Shown here piece after piece: positions 59,556 through 64,000 of a stretch of DNA of 64,000 nucleotides (its first letter is position 1; the number at the start of each line of letters is the position of its first letter). The stretch is from Selaginella moellendorffii. Taxonomy: Eukaryota > Streptophyta > Lycopodiopsida > Selaginellales > Selaginellaceae. The stretch lies in contig NW_003314328.1 in the NCBI RefSeq assembly GCF_000143415.4, positions 244,740 to 308,739 of the forward strand, read 5' to 3'. A model generated the notes under the pieces. That model was not told where the DNA came from and did no database searches. It saw only the letters and a list, made by a program, of their open reading frames with translations. The position numbers and the translations under genes are program-made.

Positions 59556-60299
59556 CTGGAGTGGAAATGAGTCTGATGTTATTATGTTATTGTGCTATCA
59601 GTGCTCAACATGGGGCTATGAAGGATGAGGAGATAATGACAGGATGGCTGCTAGAAAAAGTTGAAAGTTCCTGCTGGTTAGCACTTTCAGCATTTGCAAA
59701 GTTTAAAGCAAATATGAAGTAACATTATAATGCTCAGAGGATTTTGAAACTTTATTTCTTCTTATCCTATTAATATTTTAAAGATAAAAAATATTAAGGT
59801 TTGAAATATTTTATTTAATGTTGAAAATTTAAATGTCTTTTATGCTGGAATGAAGTAGAATTTACAGATTAAATCAATAAAAGTTGTCAAAGAAATTCAT
59901 CATTAAGACACTTAAACACTCTTAAACACCCAAGAAGTAGTGTTTGGTATCATGAGGGTATTAAATAAAACTATAAGGACTAAATCGTTAAAGAATAATG
60001 AATATAAGGTGCTATCCAATGTTTAAAGTGGTAGAAAGTTAAAGATGGGAGAAATTAATCTATCCAAAATTAGATAAAGCTAATTTTTTTTTAACAAGGT
60101 TAGTAACAGACATACAAAGGATCGTGAGTAGCAACATTAATCCTTGTGTGTGGGATTACAAGATGAGTATATCCAGATTGAGGAACCACTCTCAACCTAT
60201 TGGGTAGATTTATCCTTGCTAAGGTATGGGAGAAAATAAAATGTTATTTTTCTAACCTAGAAAAGAATAACCAAAGGGAACATATAATGTGAAAAAGCA
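59556..60299. other. AT-rich intergenic DNA
   Basis: No gene seen. Marks the passage from the gene island to the terminal repeat region. Confidence 0.5.
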
Positions 60300-60960
60300 A
60301 ATAATAAAAAGATAGAACTGAATCATAAGAATTGAAGAGCATAGCTAAAGTTGGTTGTGCAAATTGGGAGTGAAGAATCAAATGGGTGTTACTACTTAAA
60401 GGTGTTGCTATTGGAAATTATGATGCCATAGACAGTCTAAAGTATGGAATTGTCCATATTAGATTATATGGCAATTAAAAAGTTTGCAAAAGAACAGGCA
60501 TTAGCAAGTTAAGGGATAAAGTCCCTTTAATATTCCCAAAGACAATTCCAGGTAGGTTAGTACCTAGAAAGACAAGTGTAAATAGTTTATTAGAACATAT
60601 GAAATCAGAGTGATATAACAAAAACGTGGTCTTGAAGCTTACTATGAGGCAAAACTATTAAAGTTAGGGAACTAATTCCCAAATGTGAAAAGAAATGGCT
60701 TTGAATGAAAATTGATGGTTAAAGACTTTCATGCTTATACATGAAATCATATTACGGTGGTCAAGTGATTTGCTAAGTGAGATTGGCAAGTTGGGGGAGC
60801 AAAAGCCTTAGTTGAAGGTGTTAACTTAAAAAAAGGTGGCTCATAAAGCTAAGCATGGAAGAGTCTATACATAATCATAGGCTTGTCAAGTGAGAGGATT
60901 TGGTAGTTTAGAGGAATTAGATTTTTGAGTTGTGATCCGTAGCATGTATTGGGTATAATT

Positions 60961-61070
60961 TGGTGCACTCGCATGAGGAGTCATGCCAGACATTTGTGGT
61001 GATGCCATCCGTAGATGCATATGCAGGTTGGGTTCGAATCCCAACTCTCTAATGCTTGGGTTCGAATCCC
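60961..61070 (+). other. Pol III-type A box and doubled B box
   Basis: TGGTGCACTCG at 60961-60971 fits the A-box consensus TRGYNNANNNG. GGTTCGAATCC, a perfect B box, occurs at 61031-61041 and again at 61059-61069; each forms a five-base T-arm stem (TTGGG/CCCAA). A full tRNA cloverleaf does not fold. In the copy at about 63460-63570 the CpGs have decayed (GGTTTGAATCC). Confidence 0.55.
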
Positions 61071-61608
61071 AACTCACTAAGGCATAATGATGGTTTGATA
61101 ATAAAGGGATATAACTAAATTATAGGAATTAAAGTGTATAATTAAGAGTGGTTATGCAAGTTGGGAGTGGAGAATTAAGTGGGTGTTACTACTTAAAGGT
61201 GTTGTTATTGGCAACCGTGTTTCCATGAAGAGTCTAAAGTATGGAATTGTCCATATTGGATTAAATGGCAATTAGAAAGTTTGTGAAAGAAAACTTTTTA
61301 GCAAGTTAAAGGATAGAGTCCCTGTAATATTTCCAAAGATAATTCCAAGTAGGTTAGTACCTAGAAAGACAAGTATAAATGGTTTATTGGAACATGTGAA
61401 ATCAAAGTGATATAGCAAAAGCATGGTTTTGAAACTTGCTATGAGGCAAAGCTATCAAGGTTAGAGAATTAATTCCTAAATGTGAAAAGAGATGACTTTG
61501 AATGAAAGCTGATAGTTAAGGATTTTCACGCTTATGCATAAAACCATGTTATACTGGTTGGGTGACTTGCTAAGTGAAATTGGCAAGTTAGGGGAACAAA
61601 AACCCTCG

Positions 61609-63304
61609 TGTATGTGACTAATTTTTCTATTCTACTTTAGTCACTTAACCACACCTCTAACCATTTGAAAGAGTCTCATTCACAACGTCCATAAGTCCGA
61701 TTTAGGACTTGGGGCTTGTTAGCCCCGAGAATGGCATCCATGCCACTCAACCTTTGCACTTGGTCTAAGTGCTCCACGTGTCTGATCCCATGACCGACAC
61801 CCCAAGGTACCACTAACATACCAGCCCATTACGCTAAGGTCATGCCCATTCACCTTGGTCACACAAGTGGTTCAACACCACCTGCATTGTAGTCCCATCT
61901 CTCAAAGACTGAGCCATCCATCCATGAGTAACCATCCTAGATCCACTCCTTAACATCCTTAAGATGCTTATGGGGAATAACCTTCCCCAATATCCCTTTT
62001 ACAATCCCTACCAAGTCTCTTTTCTGTCCATAGCCATGTTCGCCAACACTACCATTGGGACAAGGCCCATAGGCCCGACCATTAAATCCCACTGTCCTTT
62101 GGGACTTCCTCACCACATGACCGTATCCTTGGTCACTACACCAGAGGACAACTCCTCTTCCTTTCCATAGTTTGGGACTTTGAGACAACATTTTGGAACA
62201 CTGTGGCCCTACGCAAGCCTCATGGGTACTTTCCCCACCTTCCGCCTTTGGGTGCTTTAGCCATGGGCTTAGAGTGAGGTTCCGTTGAGCCACGCCAAGT
62301 ATCCAAATAGGTAATGCCACCCACACTTGGACTAGGAGCATTGCCCATTCGATCTCCCGGGGGAACTAGAGCCAGCTCTTGAACACTTCACCAAGTTACC
62401 CTGCTTGTCAGTCTCTATTCACTCTAGCCTTGGACTTCCTAGTGGTTATCTCATCACCCAATAGTTGAGTATGGCTTTCCTGGGCAAAACTAGTCTTTCC
62501 TAGCCAAATTGGCTCCATTGGGGTTCAACCCCCAAACTCCCTTGCAGCCCCTCCTAGGGGACGATCGCTTTGGGTTTTCACCCAACAACCTATATTAGTA
62601 TTTGGACTCGAACTCGGACTCAGACTCGGTTTCGGTCTCAGACTCAGACTCGGTCTCGGTCTCAGACTCAGACTCAGACTCGGACTCGGTCTCGGTTTCG
62701 ATTCCATCTCGGACTCCATCTCGGGTCCATTTCAGACTCCATCTCGGACTCCATCTCAGGTCCATCTCAGACTTCATCTTGGGTCCATCTCAGACTTCAT
62801 CTCGGACTCCATCTCGGGTCCATCTCGGACTCCATCTCAGACTCCATCTCGGGTCCATCTTGGACTCCATCTCAGACTCCATCTCAGGTCCATCTTGGAC
62901 TCCATCTCGGGTCCATCTCAAACTCCATCTCAGACTCCATCTTAGGTCCATCTTGGACTCCATCTCAGGTCCATCTTGGACTCCATCTCAGGTTCATCTT
63001 GGACTCCATCTCGGACTCCATCTCGGGTCCATCTTGGACTCCATCTCGGGTTTATCTCGGACTCCATCTCGAACACTTTCACATGTCATGTGTTGGTCCT
63101 TTTATGTCCCTTTTTTAGAGACTCACTTATTGCTCACTTCGTGCTTGTTCCTCAAGCCCTTCGTTGGGAGTTCCATTCCCGCTCTCAACTTTCAAGTTAG
63201 AACTTTTAGTCCAAACGTGTTACGCTCATTTGGCTTTCATTTCGGCAACTATCATGTGGCACCCTTTCGGCTCCACTTTGGGGCTTAGGGATTTGTATCT
63301 CACA
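61609..63304. mobile_element. solo LTR with 5-bp target duplication
   Basis: 1696 bp inserted in the second tandem-repeat copy, starting TG (TGTATGTGAC) and ending CA (GTATCTCACA). It is flanked by CCTCG (61604-61608) and CCTAG (63305-63309), a 5-bp duplication with one difference. The uninterrupted first copy shows the empty site (GCCTTAGTTG, near 60808). No PBS or polypurine tract adjoins, hence a solo LTR. Orientation is unresolved. Confidence 0.75.
62600..63080 (-). repeat. hexamer and dodecamer tandem arrays inside the solo LTR
   Basis: 62600-62705 is an array of CTCGGA/CTCAGA hexamers, that is GAGTCC-type on the - strand. 62705-63080 is a higher-order form with 12-bp units TCCATCTCGGAC and variants TCCATCTCAGAC, TCCATCTTGGAC and TCCATCTCGGG. 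Open frames in all three + frames (Ser/Asp or His/Leu/Gly rich) are by-products of the 6-bp period. Confidence 0.85.
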
Positions 63305-64000
63305 CCTAGTTGAAGGTGTTGACTTCAAAAAGGGTGGCCCATAGGGCTAAGCATAGAGGAGTCCATGCGTAATCATAGACTTGTCAAATAAAAGAACTTG
63401 GTAGTTCAGAGGAATTAGGTTCTTGAGTTGTGATCCATAGCATGCATTGGGTATAATTTAATGCACCAGCATGGGGAGTCATGCCAAGCATCTGTGGTGA
63501 TGTTGTTTGTAGATGCATATGCAAGTTGGGTTTGAGTCCTAACTTTCTAGTGCTTGGGTTTGAATCCCAACTCACTAGGGTGTAATGATGGTTTGATAGT
63601 AAAGGGATAAAATTGAACTATAGGAATTTAAAGGTATACTTAAAGGTGGTTGTGCAAGTTAGGAGTAAAGAATTAAGTGGGTGTTACTACTCAAAGGTGT
63701 TGTTACTTGCAATCGTGCTGCTATGAAGAGTTTAAAGTATGGAATTGTCCATGTTAAATTATATAGCAATTAGAAAGTTTGTGAAAGAAGAGGCTTTAGC
63801 AAGTTAAGGGATAAAGTCCCTCCAATATTCCTGAAGATAATTCCAGGTACGTTAGTACCTAGAAAGACAAATATAAATGGTTTATTGGAATGCGTGAAAT
63901 CATAGTGACATAGCAAAAGAGTGGTCTTGAAGCTTATTATAAGGCAAAACTATCAAGGTTAAGGAATTAGTTCCCGAATGTGAAAAGAAATGACTTTGAA

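Larger units (their letters stand above)
60300..64000. repeat. tandem repeat of about 800 bp, three copies, running off the window
   Basis: Copy 1 is about 60300-61100. Copy 2 is 61100-61608 continued at 63305-63597. Copy 3 is 63598 to the window end. All share landmarks such as AAAGTATGGAATTGTCCAT, GGTTAGTACCTAGAAAGAC (one-base variants between copies) and GTGATCC.TAGCATG. The unit holds no open frame. A tRNA-like T-arm/B-box doublet sits near its end. Confidence 0.85.

Noticed and set aside
61020-61080. Possible tRNA gene
   Set aside because: Only the T-arm and B box are present, in duplicate; no acceptor stem or anticodon arm folds around them.
62570-63288. Long open frames rich in Ser/Asp or His/Leu/Gly, resembling a repetitive secreted protein
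   Set aside because: The 6-bp and 12-bp repeat keeps all three + frames open at once, and the region lies inside a solo LTR with its own target duplication.
1-64000. CRISPR arrays, bacterial operons or phage genes
   Set aside because: The short GT-AG introns, TATA promoters and plant gene families show plant nuclear DNA; no spaced identical repeats of CRISPR type were seen.

Overview
The window reads as nuclear DNA of a land plant, most probably a lycophyte such as Selaginella. The evidence is: many exons joined by very short GT-AG introns (mostly 45-95 bp); genes only 200-300 bp apart; a plastid-type omega-6 desaturase, a plant HAM-type GRAS factor with a miR171 site and a VQ protein; a miR159/miR319 hairpin; and two genes of a kind linked to early-diverging plants or motile cells (a nine-FN3 FNDC3-like protein and a CFAP97-like protein). 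The species is inferred, not proven.

Layout. 1-11750 is a graveyard of LTR retrotransposon fragments: two gag remnants in opposite orientation, a gag-protease remnant with its LTR, a TRIM-like miniature element, and an integrase-chromodomain remnant with its 3' LTR. 11755-16681 is a full-structure Ty3/gypsy chromodomain element with two LTRs and a perfect 5-bp target duplication. Its primer-binding site is complementary to the predicted start of its own RNA. 16687-19800 is AT-rich with no supported gene.

19815-43552 is a dense gene island, in order: CFAP97-like (-), DExH-box RNA helicase with a C-terminal dsRBD (+), histidyl-tRNA synthetase with an in-frame 161-residue extension (+), HAM-type GRAS factor (-), a head-to-head pair of plastid FAD6-like desaturases forming a large inverted repeat (-/+), pyruvate dehydrogenase E1 beta (-), and an OTU deubiquitinase (+). 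Three neighbouring pairs are divergent over short shared promoters. 43553-49230 holds no supported gene. 49240-50900 looks like a MIR159/319 primary transcript. 51765-56027 is the FNDC3-like gene and 57489-58640 the VQ gene. 58883-59555 is the 3' end of an unrecognised gene.

60300-64000 is again repetitive: a tandem repeat of about 800 bp carrying Pol III-type boxes, interrupted by a 1.7-kb solo LTR filled with hexamer-based repeats.

Functionally the genes are mostly housekeeping or regulatory: plastid lipid desaturation, mitochondrial pyruvate oxidation, organellar tRNA charging, RNA unwinding, ubiquitin removal, and miR171- and miR159-linked developmental control. I see no operon-like pathway. 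Coding frames were assembled by hand from splice signals; for each multi-exon gene the exon lengths sum to a whole number of codons, which supports the models.
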